Assembly (NCBI RefSeq): GCF_021173675.1
Contig: NZ_JAIHON010000001.1
Coordinates: 769,879-833,878, forward strand
From: Streptomyces lincolnensis
GTDB lineage: Bacteria; Actinomycetota; Actinomycetes; Streptomycetales; Streptomycetaceae
Direction: 5' to 3'
Length of the DNA stretch: 64,000 bases
The position numbers were made by a program, and so were the translations under genes. Below are positions 27,136 through 35,672 of the stretch, one piece after another. The notes beneath the pieces are model-generated. The model was not told the DNA's origin and ran no database searches. It was given only the letters and a program-made list of their open reading frames with translations. The number at the start of each line of letters is the position of its first letter. Position 1 is the stretch's first letter.

Positions 27136-27564
27136 ATGACGGAACAGGTGCGGGCAGAGGCGCAGGTCAGGGTAGGGGTGCAGGCGATCGTCCGCTCCGG
27201 CGACCGCGTGCTGCTCGGCCTGCGGGCCAACACCTTCGGGCACGGCACCTGGGGACTGCCCGGCGGTCATCTCGAACCCGGCGAGTCGCTGACCGACGCG
27301 GCCGCCCGCGAACTGGAGGAGGAGACCGGAGCGCGGGCCCTGGTCTCCCGTGTGGTGTGCGTGACCGACCCGGACCCCGCGGCCAACCACCACATGCAGA
27401 TCGGCGTGGAGGTGGAGGCCTACGCCGGCGAGATCAGCGTGCGGGAGCCGGACAAGTGCGAGCGGTGGCAGTTCTGGCCCCTGGACGGACTGCCGGAATC
27501 GCTCTTCGTCGGCTCGGCGCCCGTGCTGCGGCGGATCAGGAACGGGGAACGTCTCCCTTCCTGA
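27136..27564 (+). CDS. Nudix hydrolase
   Basis: 142 residues, starting at ATG 27136 after GTGAGGAGT. The Nudix box is complete: GGHLEPGESLTDAAARELEEETGA, with the metal-binding REXXEE near residues 57-62. The preceding TFGHGTWGLPGGH matches MutT-like pyrophosphohydrolases that act on nucleotides. Coupling to the viperin-like enzyme suggests it supplies or removes a nucleotide made by that protein, but the substrate is unknown. Its 3' end overlaps the convergent TPR gene by 29 bp. Confidence 0.88.
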   Translation: MTEQVRAEAQVRVGVQAIVRSGDRVLLGLRANTFGHGTWGLPGGHLEPGESLTDAAARELEEETGARALVSRVVCVTDPDPAANHHMQIGVEVEAYAGEISVREPDKCERWQFWPLDGLPESLFVGSAPVLRRIRNGERLPS

Positions 27565-29260
27565 CACTGGGCCGCACCTGAATGTCCACCAGGGCGTCGA
27601 TCTCGGACCGCAACGCCGTCTTGTGGACCTCCTCGTGCTGCTTGAACTGCTCGTAGGTGCTGGAGAGTTCCCACTGCGTCGTGAACTCCTGGAGGCTGTC
27701 GACGTAGTACTTGCTGTCCTTGAGGAACTTCACCTCCAGCACCCGCAGCCCCCGCCGCGTGCGATGCGCGGGGTTCGAGGTGATGTACGGCTCGAAGAAC
27801 AGCGTGTCCGAGGTCAGCAGCGTGGAGCCGGGGATGTCCATGGAGGTGATCCGCAGCTCGACGCGGTCGCCGTAGGTCGCCTTGAGGTTCTCGTAGGAGG
27901 CGATCACCGGTTTGAAGGTCCGGCGGTAGTAGCGGCTGTCCTCGATCAGCTCCACGATGTTGTGCGAGGTCAGCGGCTCCCCCGCGGTGGTCCGCTGCAT
28001 GAACGCGGCCAGGCTGCTCCAGGGGCTGCTGATGATGACCCGGAAGGCCACCCCCCGGTCCAGGGCCTGGACGATCGGGCCGTGGAAGCGGTTCTCCTCG
28101 CCGAGGAAGTACGAGGCGCCGGCGTGCGCGATGAGCCGCACGGTCCGCTGCTCCCGGTTCAGGGCCGCGGTCTTCGCCTCGTTGCGGTCCTCGTTCTCGT
28201 CGGGCGTGTACACCCGCTCGATGGCGTACGGCAGTTCCGCCTGCGGCACCGCGGACTTCCGCATGGTCGCCAGCGCCGTACGGAGCTTGCGGGTCTGGGT
28301 GTGCTCACGGCCGAGCGAGGAGGCGTCCTGGGCGGCCCGTTCGGTCGCCGCGTCCAGGACGCGCAGCGCTTCCTTCGTCCGGGCACTGGTCGCCCCGGCG
28401 CTCCCGCCGCCCGCGTCGAACTCGGCGACGGCCAGGGCCGCCTGGGCGACGACGGCCACGCGGTGGTCGGGGCCGAACGTCACCTGGGCGCCGAGCCTGA
28501 GCAGTTCGAGTTCCGCGAGCTGCCGCTCACGGCCGGGCGCGTCGTCCGTCATGGCCGCCAGCCGGTACCGGGCGGTGGCCAGGGCGGTACGGGCCTCGAA
28601 GACCCGGGCGTCCTTCTCGCCCTCGATCTCGGCGAGGTTCCCCACCGCCTCCGCGAAGAAGGGCAGCGCCTCGGCCAGCGCCCGCGCGTCGCCCCTGGCC
28701 TTCGCCACGTCCACCAGGACACGGTGGAGGGTGAGCCGGGTCTGAAGGTCGTCCGGCCGGTCCCAGAGCACCTCGACGCCCTTGCGTGCCCAGGCCGCGG
28801 CGGCCCGGTGGTCGTCCTCCCGGAGGGTGACCGCGCTCAGGTTGGCCAGGATGCGGGGCAGTTCGGGGGACTTGTAGCGGTGGGCCCGGTTGAGCGCGCA
28901 GTTCAGGACGGCCCGGGCCCGTACCAGATCGCCCTGGCCGGCCAGCAGGGCGCCTAGCCGGTTCCACAGGGTGGCGTCCTCGAACTTCTCCTCGTCGGCC
29001 TCGGCCAGTTCCATCGCCCCGAGGGTCATGTCGAGGATGTCGCCCGCCGAGGACTTCTCGCCGAGGGCCAGACAGAGCTGGGTGAGGCGGATGAGCTGGG
29101 CGACCTCTGCGGGATCGGTGGCCGCCGGTTCGTCCTCGCCGCGGATCCGGCCCACGTATCCGGCGAGTCGGCCGCGGTCCCCCAGCTCATCGGGCGTGGT
29201 TCCGTGGCGAATTCCCTCGGCGACGGATATCGCCTCGTCCAGAGTCGCGATGGCGTTCAT
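27536..29260 (-). CDS. TPR-like protein with C-terminal effector-like domain (DUF5919-like)
   Basis: 574 residues, starting at ATG 29260, 8 nt after GGGAGG (a GTG 6 bp earlier is too close). Residues ~1-320 are helical repeats (FEDATLWNRLGALLAGQGDLVRARAVLNCALNRAH) typical of a TPR solenoid. From ~380 a compact alpha/beta domain begins (VRLIAHAGASYFLGEENRFHGPIVQALDRGVAFRVIISSPWSS). It resembles the C-terminal domain I know as DUF5919 in actinobacterial HTH proteins, which is vaguely PLD-like. The gene lies 34 bp after the trypsin-like gene. The pairing recalls protease-plus-TPR conflict systems of multicellular bacteria, where the protease would activate the partner. Function is unproven. Confidence 0.6.
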   Translation of the reverse strand: MNAIATLDEAISVAEGIRHGTTPDELGDRGRLAGYVGRIRGEDEPAATDPAEVAQLIRLTQLCLALGEKSSAGDILDMTLGAMELAEADEEKFEDATLWNRLGALLAGQGDLVRARAVLNCALNRAHRYKSPELPRILANLSAVTLREDDHRAAAAWARKGVEVLWDRPDDLQTRLTLHRVLVDVAKARGDARALAEALPFFAEAVGNLAEIEGEKDARVFEARTALATARYRLAAMTDDAPGRERQLAELELLRLGAQVTFGPDHRVAVVAQAALAVAEFDAGGGSAGATSARTKEALRVLDAATERAAQDASSLGREHTQTRKLRTALATMRKSAVPQAELPYAIERVYTPDENEDRNEAKTAALNREQRTVRLIAHAGASYFLGEENRFHGPIVQALDRGVAFRVIISSPWSSLAAFMQRTTAGEPLTSHNIVELIEDSRYYRRTFKPVIASYENLKATYGDRVELRITSMDIPGSTLLTSDTLFFEPYITSNPAHRTRRGLRVLEVKFLKDSKYYVDSLQEFTTQWELSSTYEQFKQHEEVHKTALRSEIDALVDIQVRPSVRKGDVPRS

Positions 29261-29294
29261 GAACACGTCCTCCCGCCGGGTCCCCCGGAGGGCG

Positions 29295-30026
29295 TCACGG
29301 CGTCCACTCGACCTCTACGAAGTAATCCATGTCCTCACTGCGGAGAATCCGGCCGACCGCGCTTTCGCCGTTGGTCCGCCGCTCCGCCTCCCTTTCCCCC
29401 GCGACCGGACCGAAGGAACCGGAACTGCCGTCCACCACCAGCCGCATTCCGGTGATGCTGAACAGGTCGAGCGCCTCCGCGACACTTCCGGCGAAGATCT
29501 CGTCGCTCTCCGCCCAGATGCGCTCGGGTGGTTCGACGACCACCCCGAGCGCGACGGGAGAGAGGGTTCCCTGTCCGCGCTCCACCGGGCTTCCGGCGAA
29601 GGGCGCGTGGTCCTTGCGCAGTTCGCAGCGCAGCCGCATCGCCCGGACCACCAGGGAGTCGGTCCTGCGGTAGAGGGCGTCGGGGTCCTCGACGCTGCCC
29701 GCCGGCGGCTTGTCCCCGGCCGGGAAACGGTACGTCGCCGTCCAGGACTCGCCCCGCCGCGCGGTGCCGAAGGAGACCCGGGGCAGCAACGCGTCGTCGT
29801 CGCCCAGGACGAGACGCAGCAGCGCGAGGTCGGAGGTCGTGTTGTACATGGGGACGACCACGCGGGTGCCGTCCGGCAGCCGGAGCCGGCTGTCGCCCTG
29901 TTCGGCGGGCACATGCCCGCGCAGACAGTGGGTCGCCGTCAGGGCGAATTTCCGGGTGAGGCGTAACGCCGACCCCAGCCGCCCGCTCTCGTCGTGAATG
30001 TCGATCAGATACTCGTTCTTCAGCAC
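29295..30026 (-). CDS. Trypsin-like serine protease (cytoplasmic)
   Basis: 243 residues, starting at GTG 30026, without a signal peptide. Catalytic-triad motifs are present: His in FALTATHCLRG near residue 33, Asp in TTSDLALLRLV near 66, and a probable Ser in APFAGSPVERG near 143, where trypsin-like proteins usually have GxSGxP. The serine loop is degenerate, so activity is uncertain. Bacterial cytoplasmic trypsin domains of this kind are found in STAND/TPR conflict systems, and a TPR gene follows directly. The last ~60 residues are an added alpha/beta segment without recognised motif. Confidence 0.7.
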   Translation of the reverse strand: MLKNEYLIDIHDESGRLGSALRLTRKFALTATHCLRGHVPAEQGDSRLRLPDGTRVVVPMYNTTSDLALLRLVLGDDDALLPRVSFGTARRGESWTATYRFPAGDKPPAGSVEDPDALYRRTDSLVVRAMRLRCELRKDHAPFAGSPVERGQGTLSPVALGVVVEPPERIWAESDEIFAGSVAEALDLFSITGMRLVVDGSSGSFGPVAGEREAERRTNGESAVGRILRSEDMDYFVEVEWTP

Positions 30027-30154
30027 CGGGCGGTCCCCCGTCCCCCTGTGGTCGAACTCGCATACTCCGTCCGGAAGTTGCCAGGGTAACCGGAAGCACG
30101 TTCACAAGAGAACCAGCCGGCGTTCCGGGACGGTTTTTCGATTCCCCTGGCCTT

Positions 30155-30652
30155 TTATCCGTGCACGTCCCGGCGCACGAGTTCCAGAAGTCTCCGATCG
30201 GCTTCCTCGGAATCACCCGTGCACTTGAGGAACATCAGCCACTTGGCGTCCCGGGCACTCGCCACGCGCCGGCCGGCCCCCTGTTCCTCCCACGCCTCCC
30301 ACGCCTTCATCCAGTTCTGGATCTCGGCGAAGGCCTGCTCGCAGGCCGCGCGCAGGTCCGGGGAACCGTAGATCTCGATCCGGGCCGTCAGCAGGAAGGC
30401 CGAGGCGTCCGCCTCGTCCCGGCCCGCGGGGCTGTCGGGGAGGCGGCTCGTGCGCACCGCGTGCGCCCGCATCCGGGCGAACCTGCGGATGGTGGCCATC
30501 ATGTCGTCGTAGGTCTCCACCCGCCGGTCCCACATCCGGCGCTCCCGCTCCCGCCGTCCCGTCGCCCGCTGCGTCAGCCAGGCGGTCACGACGCCGCCGG
30601 TCGCGCCCACGACGGCACCGGCGAGGGCGGCCACCACCGGCGTGATGTTCAT
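30155..30652 (-). CDS. Membrane-anchored hypothetical protein
   Basis: 165 residues. One N-terminal membrane helix (TPVVAALAGAVVGATGGVVTAWL) is followed by an Arg-rich stop-transfer segment and a cytoplasmic helical domain (RRVETYDDMMATIRRFARM; LRAACEQAFAEIQNWMKAWEAWEEQG). I recognise no family beyond similar single-pass actinobacterial proteins of unknown function. It is upstream of and collinear with the trypsin/TPR genes, with a 128-bp gap. Confidence 0.6.
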   Translation of the reverse strand: MNITPVVAALAGAVVGATGGVVTAWLTQRATGRRERERRMWDRRVETYDDMMATIRRFARMRAHAVRTSRLPDSPAGRDEADASAFLLTARIEIYGSPDLRAACEQAFAEIQNWMKAWEAWEEQGAGRRVASARDAKWLMFLKCTGDSEEADRRLLELVRRDVHG

Positions 30653-30712
30653 CCCGCCATCATGACGAAGCGGGGCGGCCGAGGGAACGCGGCGGCGGAC
30701 CCGACCCAGGGA

Positions 30713-31105
30713 TCAGTCCTCGGCCGGCTCCCACGCCGCCACGAGCTCCACAAGCCCCGGGAAGCGGGCGTCGAGGTCGGCGACGCGGACGTGGCTGCGG
30801 CGCTCCAGGCCGTACTGGCGCTGGCGGGTGACGCCGGCCTCGCGCAGGGCCTTGAAGTGGTGGGTCAGGGAGGACTTGGGGCGGTCGAGGCCGAACCAGC
30901 CGCACGAGTGGTCGAAGTGCTCGGACTCCAGGAGGAGTTTGCGCACGATGCGCAGTCGCAGGGGGTCGCTCAGGGCGCCCAGCACCGTCTCCAGCCGCAG
31001 GTCCCGCACCGCCGGTTCGGGGAGCGGTTCGGGCAGGTCGGCGGGGGCCGGCAGCACCCTGATCACCGGCGCCGGGGGCGACACCGGGCTCGCTGTCGAC
31101 GGCAT
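30713..31105 (-). CDS. ArsR-family transcriptional regulator
   Basis: 130 residues, starting at ATG 31105 after GAGGAG. A winged HTH starts near residue 40: VLGALSDPLRLRIVRKLLLE, then SLTHHFKALREAGVTRQRQYGLERRSHVRV. A CGW near residue 70 lies where some ArsR proteins bind ligand, but a CXCXXC metal site is absent. It is divergent from an MFS exporter, with palindromic sequence between, so it most likely represses that exporter and itself. Confidence 0.88.
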   Translation of the reverse strand: MPSTASPVSPPAPVIRVLPAPADLPEPLPEPAVRDLRLETVLGALSDPLRLRIVRKLLLESEHFDHSCGWFGLDRPKSSLTHHFKALREAGVTRQRQYGLERRSHVRVADLDARFPGLVELVAAWEPAED

Positions 31106-31144
31106 GGGCAACTCCTCATGACCCGAATCCACGAAAGTCCTATG

Positions 31145-31204
31145 TACGAGTTCTATCGTACTGCATGCTATGTTCGAGAAAACTCGTACTGCACTCGTAC
31201 CGCA
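31145..31204. promoter_or_regulatory. ArsR/MFS divergent operator region
   Basis: TACGAGTTCTATCGTA (31145-31160) has inverted TACGA/TCGTA arms. Two tandem direct repeats CTCGTACTGCA (31183-31193) and CTCGTACCGCA (31194-31204) follow, with a third partial CTCG. This A/T-richer gap separates the divergent regulator and exporter and likely holds the regulator's sites. Confidence 0.5.
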
Positions 31205-31223
31205 CTCGCTGGAGGGACCTGTC

Positions 31224-32492
31224 ATGTCGGAGAGTCGAACGGCACCCGTGAAGGTGGTGGATGAGCAGCGCTCCGAGCCGGCCGACCGGCCCGAGGCGCG
31301 CCCCTCCAACACTCCCACCTGGTGGGTGTGGCTGGCCGCGTGGCCGGTGACCGCCGTCTTCGTCCTGTCCAACGCGGCGACCCCGCTGTACGTGCTGTGG
31401 CAGCGCGACATCGGGTTCTCCAAGGGCACCCTGACCGTCGTCTTCGCCTTCTACATCGTCGGACTGCTCGGCTCCCTCCTCGTCTGCGGCGTCGTGTCCG
31501 ACCGGCTCGGCCGCAAGCCGGTGTTGCTGCCCGCCCTGGGGCTCGCGCTGGCGGCCTGTGTCATCTTCGCGACCGCCACCAGCGTGACCGCGCTCATCGT
31601 GGCCCGGCTGTTCACCGGCATCGCCGTCGGCGCCGTCGTCTCCGCGGGCATGGCGGCCGTGACGGACGTGGCCGGGCAGGAGCGCAAGCGGCTCGCCGCC
31701 CTGCTCGCCTCCTGCGCGATGGTCTTCGGGGCCGGTCTCGGACCGCTCCTCGCCGGCGTCCTGTCCGAGACGCTGCCCGCCCCCACCGTGACCGTCTTCC
31801 TCGTCGAGATGGCGCTGCTCGCCACCGCCGTCCTCGCCGTGCTGCGCATGCCGATCAAGCGCCCGGCCGCCGCCCCGGCCAAGGGCGCGTGGATCCGCGT
31901 GCCCGGCGTGCCGCGCGGCCACGGCCTGCAACTCACCCTCGGCATCGCCGTGTTCGCCCCCGGCATCACCGCGACGTCCTTCGTGCTCTCGCTCGGCCCG
32001 TCGCTGCTGTCGGGTCTGCTCGGCACCACCAGCCGGATCGTCGCCGGGGCCATGGCGTTCGTGATGTTCCTGGCCGCCACCGGCGTACAGTTCGCCGTGC
32101 AGGGGCTGCGCAGGCGCACCATCCTGACCGCCGGCGCGATCAGCACCACCCTCAGCATGGTCACGCTGATCGTCGCCGTGCACACCTCGTCCGTCCCGGT
32201 GCTCATCGCCTCCGCGCTGCTGGCCGGCGCCGGGCAGGGCATGGGACAGCTCGGCGGGCTGTCGCTGCTCAACTCCGCCGTCCCGCCGCAGCGGCTCGCC
32301 GAGGCCAACGCGGCGCTCAACGTGGGCGGTTACGTGCCGGCCGGCCTGCTGCCGGTCTCGGCCGGCTACCTCAGCGACGCCGTCGGCCTGACCAACGGCG
32401 CGACCGTCTTCGGCACCGTCCTGCTGAGCCTGGCGATCATCGGCGGCATCGTGGTCGTAGCCTCCCGCCGCCGGGTCCCGGAACCCGCCTGA
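31224..32492 (+). CDS. MFS transporter (DHA-type exporter)
   Basis: 422 residues with twelve membrane segments, starting at ATG 31224 after GGAGGGA (an upstream in-frame ATG at 31170 lies in the operator region). Typical MFS motifs: LVCGVVSDRLGRKPVLLPALGL between helices 2 and 3, and GAGLGPLLAGVLSE near the middle of helix 5 (antiporter motif C type). It should export a small hydrophobic compound under ArsR control. The substrate is unknown. Confidence 0.88.
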   Translation: MSESRTAPVKVVDEQRSEPADRPEARPSNTPTWWVWLAAWPVTAVFVLSNAATPLYVLWQRDIGFSKGTLTVVFAFYIVGLLGSLLVCGVVSDRLGRKPVLLPALGLALAACVIFATATSVTALIVARLFTGIAVGAVVSAGMAAVTDVAGQERKRLAALLASCAMVFGAGLGPLLAGVLSETLPAPTVTVFLVEMALLATAVLAVLRMPIKRPAAAPAKGAWIRVPGVPRGHGLQLTLGIAVFAPGITATSFVLSLGPSLLSGLLGTTSRIVAGAMAFVMFLAATGVQFAVQGLRRRTILTAGAISTTLSMVTLIVAVHTSSVPVLIASALLAGAGQGMGQLGGLSLLNSAVPPQRLAEANAALNVGGYVPAGLLPVSAGYLSDAVGLTNGATVFGTVLLSLAIIGGIVVVASRRRVPEPA

Positions 32493-32539
32493 CCCCTGGA
32501 CCCACCTCCGCCGGACCCACCCCTGCATCGACCCCGCCC

Positions 32540-32573
32540 GCGGCGCACCACGGCACCTCCCGTGGTGCGCCGC
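32540..32573. terminator. Perfect 14-bp stem-loop between convergent genes
   Basis: GCGGCGCACCACGG and CCGTGGTGCGCCGC pair perfectly around a 6-nt loop, between the convergent MFS and TetR genes. There is no U-tract, which is common for Streptomyces hairpin terminators. Confidence 0.65.
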
Positions 32574-32656
32574 CGCGTTCACACGCCCACCGGCCACCGG
32601 CACCGCCTCGCCGCCGGCACCACACCGCCCCGCCTCACCGCTCACACCACGCCCCG

Positions 32657-33310
32657 TCATCCCGCCCGCACCGCGTAGAACAGCAACTGGCTCGACTCCG
32701 CCCACCGGTCCACCACATCCGTCCTGCCGTGCAGCACGTCCGAGATGTGCTGGGTGCCGAAGAAGGCCGAGACCAACGACCGCGCGACCACCGCGGGTTC
32801 GACCCCCTCGCGCAGCTCGCCCGCCTCCCGGGCGCACACGAGCAGCGACTCCAGCAGCTCGGTCCAGTCGACGTACGGCGTCGGCAACTCGGCGTCGATC
32901 TGCGGGCGTTCGATCTGCAGCCGCGCCCCCGCCTGCACGATGACCTCGTCCCGGAAGGCCACCGCCGCCCGCGCCAGCAGTTGTACGGCGGTGTCCAGCG
33001 GCCCGTACCCCTCCGCCACGACCTGTTCCAGCAGCGCCGGCCACCGCGCGTAGTGCTCCTCCACCACGGCGACCGCGAGCGCCTCCTTGGTCGGGTAGTG
33101 GAAGTACACCGCCCCCTTGGTCATCTCCACCCGGTCGGCCACGTCCTTGACCGAGGTGTGCCGGAATCCGTGCTGGGCGAACAGTTCGGACGCCGCGGTC
33201 AGGACCGCCCGTCTGGTCCGCGTGGACCGGTCCTGCTTCGGTTCCGGGCCTCGTCTCGTGACGATCTTCCTCTGCACGAACGAGGCGAAGCCCGGCTGGA
33301 GCTCTGACAT
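32657..33310 (-). CDS. ArpA/ScbR-like gamma-butyrolactone receptor (TetR family)
   Basis: 217 residues, starting at ATG 33310 after GAGGAA. The TetR-type HTH (TRRAVLTAASELFAQHGFRHTSVKDVADRVEMTKGAVYFHYPTKEAL, residues ~32-78) is of the ArpA class, and the ligand domain carries the WTELLE tryptophan region near 150 typical of autoregulator receptors. Divergent AfsA-like synthase and a palindromic ARE-like site between them are the classical arrangement: the free receptor represses, and the butyrolactone releases it. Confidence 0.85.
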   Translation of the reverse strand: MSELQPGFASFVQRKIVTRRGPEPKQDRSTRTRRAVLTAASELFAQHGFRHTSVKDVADRVEMTKGAVYFHYPTKEALAVAVVEEHYARWPALLEQVVAEGYGPLDTAVQLLARAAVAFRDEVIVQAGARLQIERPQIDAELPTPYVDWTELLESLLVCAREAGELREGVEPAVVARSLVSAFFGTQHISDVLHGRTDVVDRWAESSQLLFYAVRAG

Positions 33311-33414
33311 GGTGCGATTCCTCTGCGTGTGGCGGTTTCACCGGGGGCGCGGCGCGGTCCGGGCGGCCCCGACGGGCGGGCCGCTCAAGCCAGGGTGACG
33401 CATCACACCTCGGC

Positions 33415-33440
33415 AAGAAACCTTCTAGAAGGTATCTTTC
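33415..33440. promoter_or_regulatory. ARE-like operator 1 (receptor/synthase divergent gap)
   Basis: The perfect palindrome ACCTTCTAGAAGGT (33420-33433), flanked by AAGAA and ATCTTTC, fits autoregulatory elements bound by ArpA-type receptors. It lies between the divergent receptor and synthase genes, about 80 bp before the synthase start. Confidence 0.65.
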
Positions 33441-33519
33441 TGGAGTCGCTTCCCGTGGGGACGGGACGACAGCGGGCCCAACCAGCCCCCGCTGCCGCGA
33501 CTTGGGGAGGAACACTAAC

Positions 33520-34548
33520 GTGCACGTCGTACCACCGCTCGCCCCGCACTCGGAGCCCGGCTTACTCCGCCACCCCTGGACAAGCCTGTGCTTCGAGAGC
33601 CGTGTGCCCCGCGCATCGGTACACAAGTCCGCCGCCTCGGAGGTGCTGCTGACCGACGTGGTGCCGCTGGGCGGGAACCGCTACACCCTCGCGTCCGCCT
33701 GGCACCGGGACGGCTTCCTCGGCCATCTCGGGAGCCCCGCCGCCGATCCCCTGCTCCTGGCAGAAACGGTTCGGCAGGCGGCCATCCTGCTCTCCCACCG
33801 CTTCCACGACATTCCCTACGGCCATCCCTTCGTCCTCGGCGAGCTCGCCCTCGACCTCGACGAGCCACTGCCCCCGGCGGACCCCGAGCCCCTCGCGCTC
33901 CGGCTCGACGCCCACTGCGCGCGCACCGGCACCCACCCCCGCCGCACCAACCTGGAGGCAGAGCTGGCGATAGAGACCGAGCGGCGCCGGCTGGGCAGCG
34001 CCCGGGTGCGCTGGGAGGTCATGGAACCGCGCCGCTACGCCGTGCTGCGCAAGCGCGGCGCGGCGGACGCCGCCGGTGCGGAACCGGTGCCGGAGCCCTC
34101 CGGGGCCGTACCCGTGCCACCGGCGCGACTCGGCCGGCGGCAGGACCGTGACGTCCTGCTGGCCGCCGACAGCACCCGCCCCGACCGGTGGTGGCTGCGG
34201 CTCGACCTCGACCACCCGGTCCTGTTCGACCACCCGTCGGACCACGTCCCCGGCATGGCGCTGACGGAGGCCTTCCGGCAGGCGGCCGCCCTCACCGCCG
34301 CGGACGCCCACGGGACCCCGGCCGCGGAGGCGGCGCACCGCATACGGGCGCTGGACACCGCGTTCGCCTCGTTCGGCGAGCTGAACCAGCCCGTGTCCAT
34401 CACGGCGCGGCCCGCCGACGACGACCGGGGCGAGGACGGACACGCCCTGCTGCTGCGGGCCGAGCAGGGCGGCCGCGAACTCGCGTCCGCGCGTGTGGTG
34501 CTCGCGGCGCCGCGCGCCGATCGCCGAACGGCGGGAGCGGCATGCTGA
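33520..34548 (+). CDS. AfsA-like gamma-butyrolactone synthase
   Basis: 342 residues, starting at GTG 33520 after GGGAGGAAC. Two AfsA-type hotdog repeats are visible: the first around LLLAETVRQAAILLSHRFHDIPYGHPFVL (residues ~82-110), the second around DHVPGMALTEAFRQAAALTAADAHG (~240-265). The N-terminal VHKSAASEVLLTDVVPLG is also family-typical. AfsA joins a beta-ketoacyl group to dihydroxyacetone phosphate, the first step to A-factor-type signals. The stop overlaps the next start (ATGCTGA), so synthase, flavoenzyme and phosphatase are co-translated. Confidence 0.9.
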   Translation: MHVVPPLAPHSEPGLLRHPWTSLCFESRVPRASVHKSAASEVLLTDVVPLGGNRYTLASAWHRDGFLGHLGSPAADPLLLAETVRQAAILLSHRFHDIPYGHPFVLGELALDLDEPLPPADPEPLALRLDAHCARTGTHPRRTNLEAELAIETERRRLGSARVRWEVMEPRRYAVLRKRGAADAAGAEPVPEPSGAVPVPPARLGRRQDRDVLLAADSTRPDRWWLRLDLDHPVLFDHPSDHVPGMALTEAFRQAAALTAADAHGTPAAEAAHRIRALDTAFASFGELNQPVSITARPADDDRGEDGHALLLRAEQGGRELASARVVLAAPRADRRTAGAAC

Positions 34549-35672
34549 CCACGGACCTCGCGGCCGGTGTACGGGCGCCCGGCGAACCGGAGTTGGCCGA
34601 CCTGACGGCGATCGCCCACCGCGACGCGCCGGGCGCCGACGAACGGCGCAGACTGACCCCCGAGGCGGCATCCGCCATCTCGGCCGCCGGTTTCCCCCGG
34701 CACTTCGTGCCGCGCCGCCTGGGCGGGGCGGCCGGCGGGTTCGCCGCGCTCGTGGCCAGTGCCTCGGCGGTCGCGGAGGCCTGCGGATCCACGGCCTGGT
34801 GCGCCACGCTGTACGCCGCGCACGGCCGGCTGGCCGCCTATCTCCCGGCCGAGGGGCAGGACGAGCTCTGGGACCGGGGCCCGGACACCCGGATCGCCGC
34901 CGCGGTCGTACCACCGCAGGGCACCGCGTCGGCGTACGACGGGGGCTGGCTCCTCGACGGGGCGTGGCGGCCCACCAGTGGCGTCGACCACGCGGACTGG
35001 GTCCTCCTCGCCTCCTGGACGCCCGGCGAGCACGGCCGGGAGCACCGGATCTTCGCCGTGCCCCGCTCCGAGGTGTCGGTGGTGGACACCTGGCACTCCT
35101 CGGGCCTGCGCGGCACCGGCAGCAACACGGTGACCGCCGAGGCGGTGCGGGTGCCGGGCCACCGTTCCGTCACGCTGGACGCGCTGCTCCGGCAGCCGGC
35201 CGACGCGGCCCGCTGCCACACCGTGCCGTATCCCATGGTCGCCGCCCTGCTGTTCGCCGCTCCCCTCCTCGGCATCGCCCGGGGCGCCCTGCGCGCCTGG
35301 ACGGACGAGCGGGCGGGCGCCGCGTCCCCGCATCCGACGACGGCCACCGTGCTGGCCCAGGCCTCGGCGCGGATCCACTCCGCGGGGCTGCTCCTCGCCG
35401 GCGCGGCCGGGCGGGCCGACCACGGGGAGATCACCCCGCTCACGGTGGCCGAGAACCGCCGGGACGCGGTGACGGCGGCCGCCCTGTGCCGGGAGGCGGT
35501 GGACACGCTCTTCCGCGCGTCCGGCATGCGGGCGCAGTCGCCGGACAGCGCTCTCCAACGGGCCTGGCGGGACGCGACGGCCGCGGCGGGCCACGGCGCC
35601 CTCGACCCCGACGCGGCGGCCCGGTCGTACGCGGACGTGGCGCTGGCCCCTCGGGACGGTGGTCCTCGATGA
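34542..35672 (+). CDS. Acyl-CoA dehydrogenase-like flavoenzyme (class D monooxygenase type)
   Basis: 376 residues. The fold is acyl-CoA dehydrogenase-like: an N-terminal helical domain (RLTPEAASAISAAGFPRHFVPRRLGG), a middle beta domain (GTASAYDGGWLLDGAWRPTSGVDHADWVLLASW) and a C-terminal helical bundle. The middle-domain GAWRPTSGVDHADW pattern and DTWHSSGLRGTGSNTV are typical of flavin-dependent hydroxylases such as HsaA and ActVA-ORF5 relatives rather than true acyl-CoA dehydrogenases. Coupling to the AfsA-like and HAD genes suggests it oxidises or desaturates the butyrolactone acyl chain. A partner flavin reductase is not in the window. Confidence 0.8.
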   Translation: MLTTDLAAGVRAPGEPELADLTAIAHRDAPGADERRRLTPEAASAISAAGFPRHFVPRRLGGAAGGFAALVASASAVAEACGSTAWCATLYAAHGRLAAYLPAEGQDELWDRGPDTRIAAAVVPPQGTASAYDGGWLLDGAWRPTSGVDHADWVLLASWTPGEHGREHRIFAVPRSEVSVVDTWHSSGLRGTGSNTVTAEAVRVPGHRSVTLDALLRQPADAARCHTVPYPMVAALLFAAPLLGIARGALRAWTDERAGAASPHPTTATVLAQASARIHSAGLLLAGAAGRADHGEITPLTVAENRRDAVTAAALCREAVDTLFRASGMRAQSPDSALQRAWRDATAAAGHGALDPDAAARSYADVALAPRDGGPR

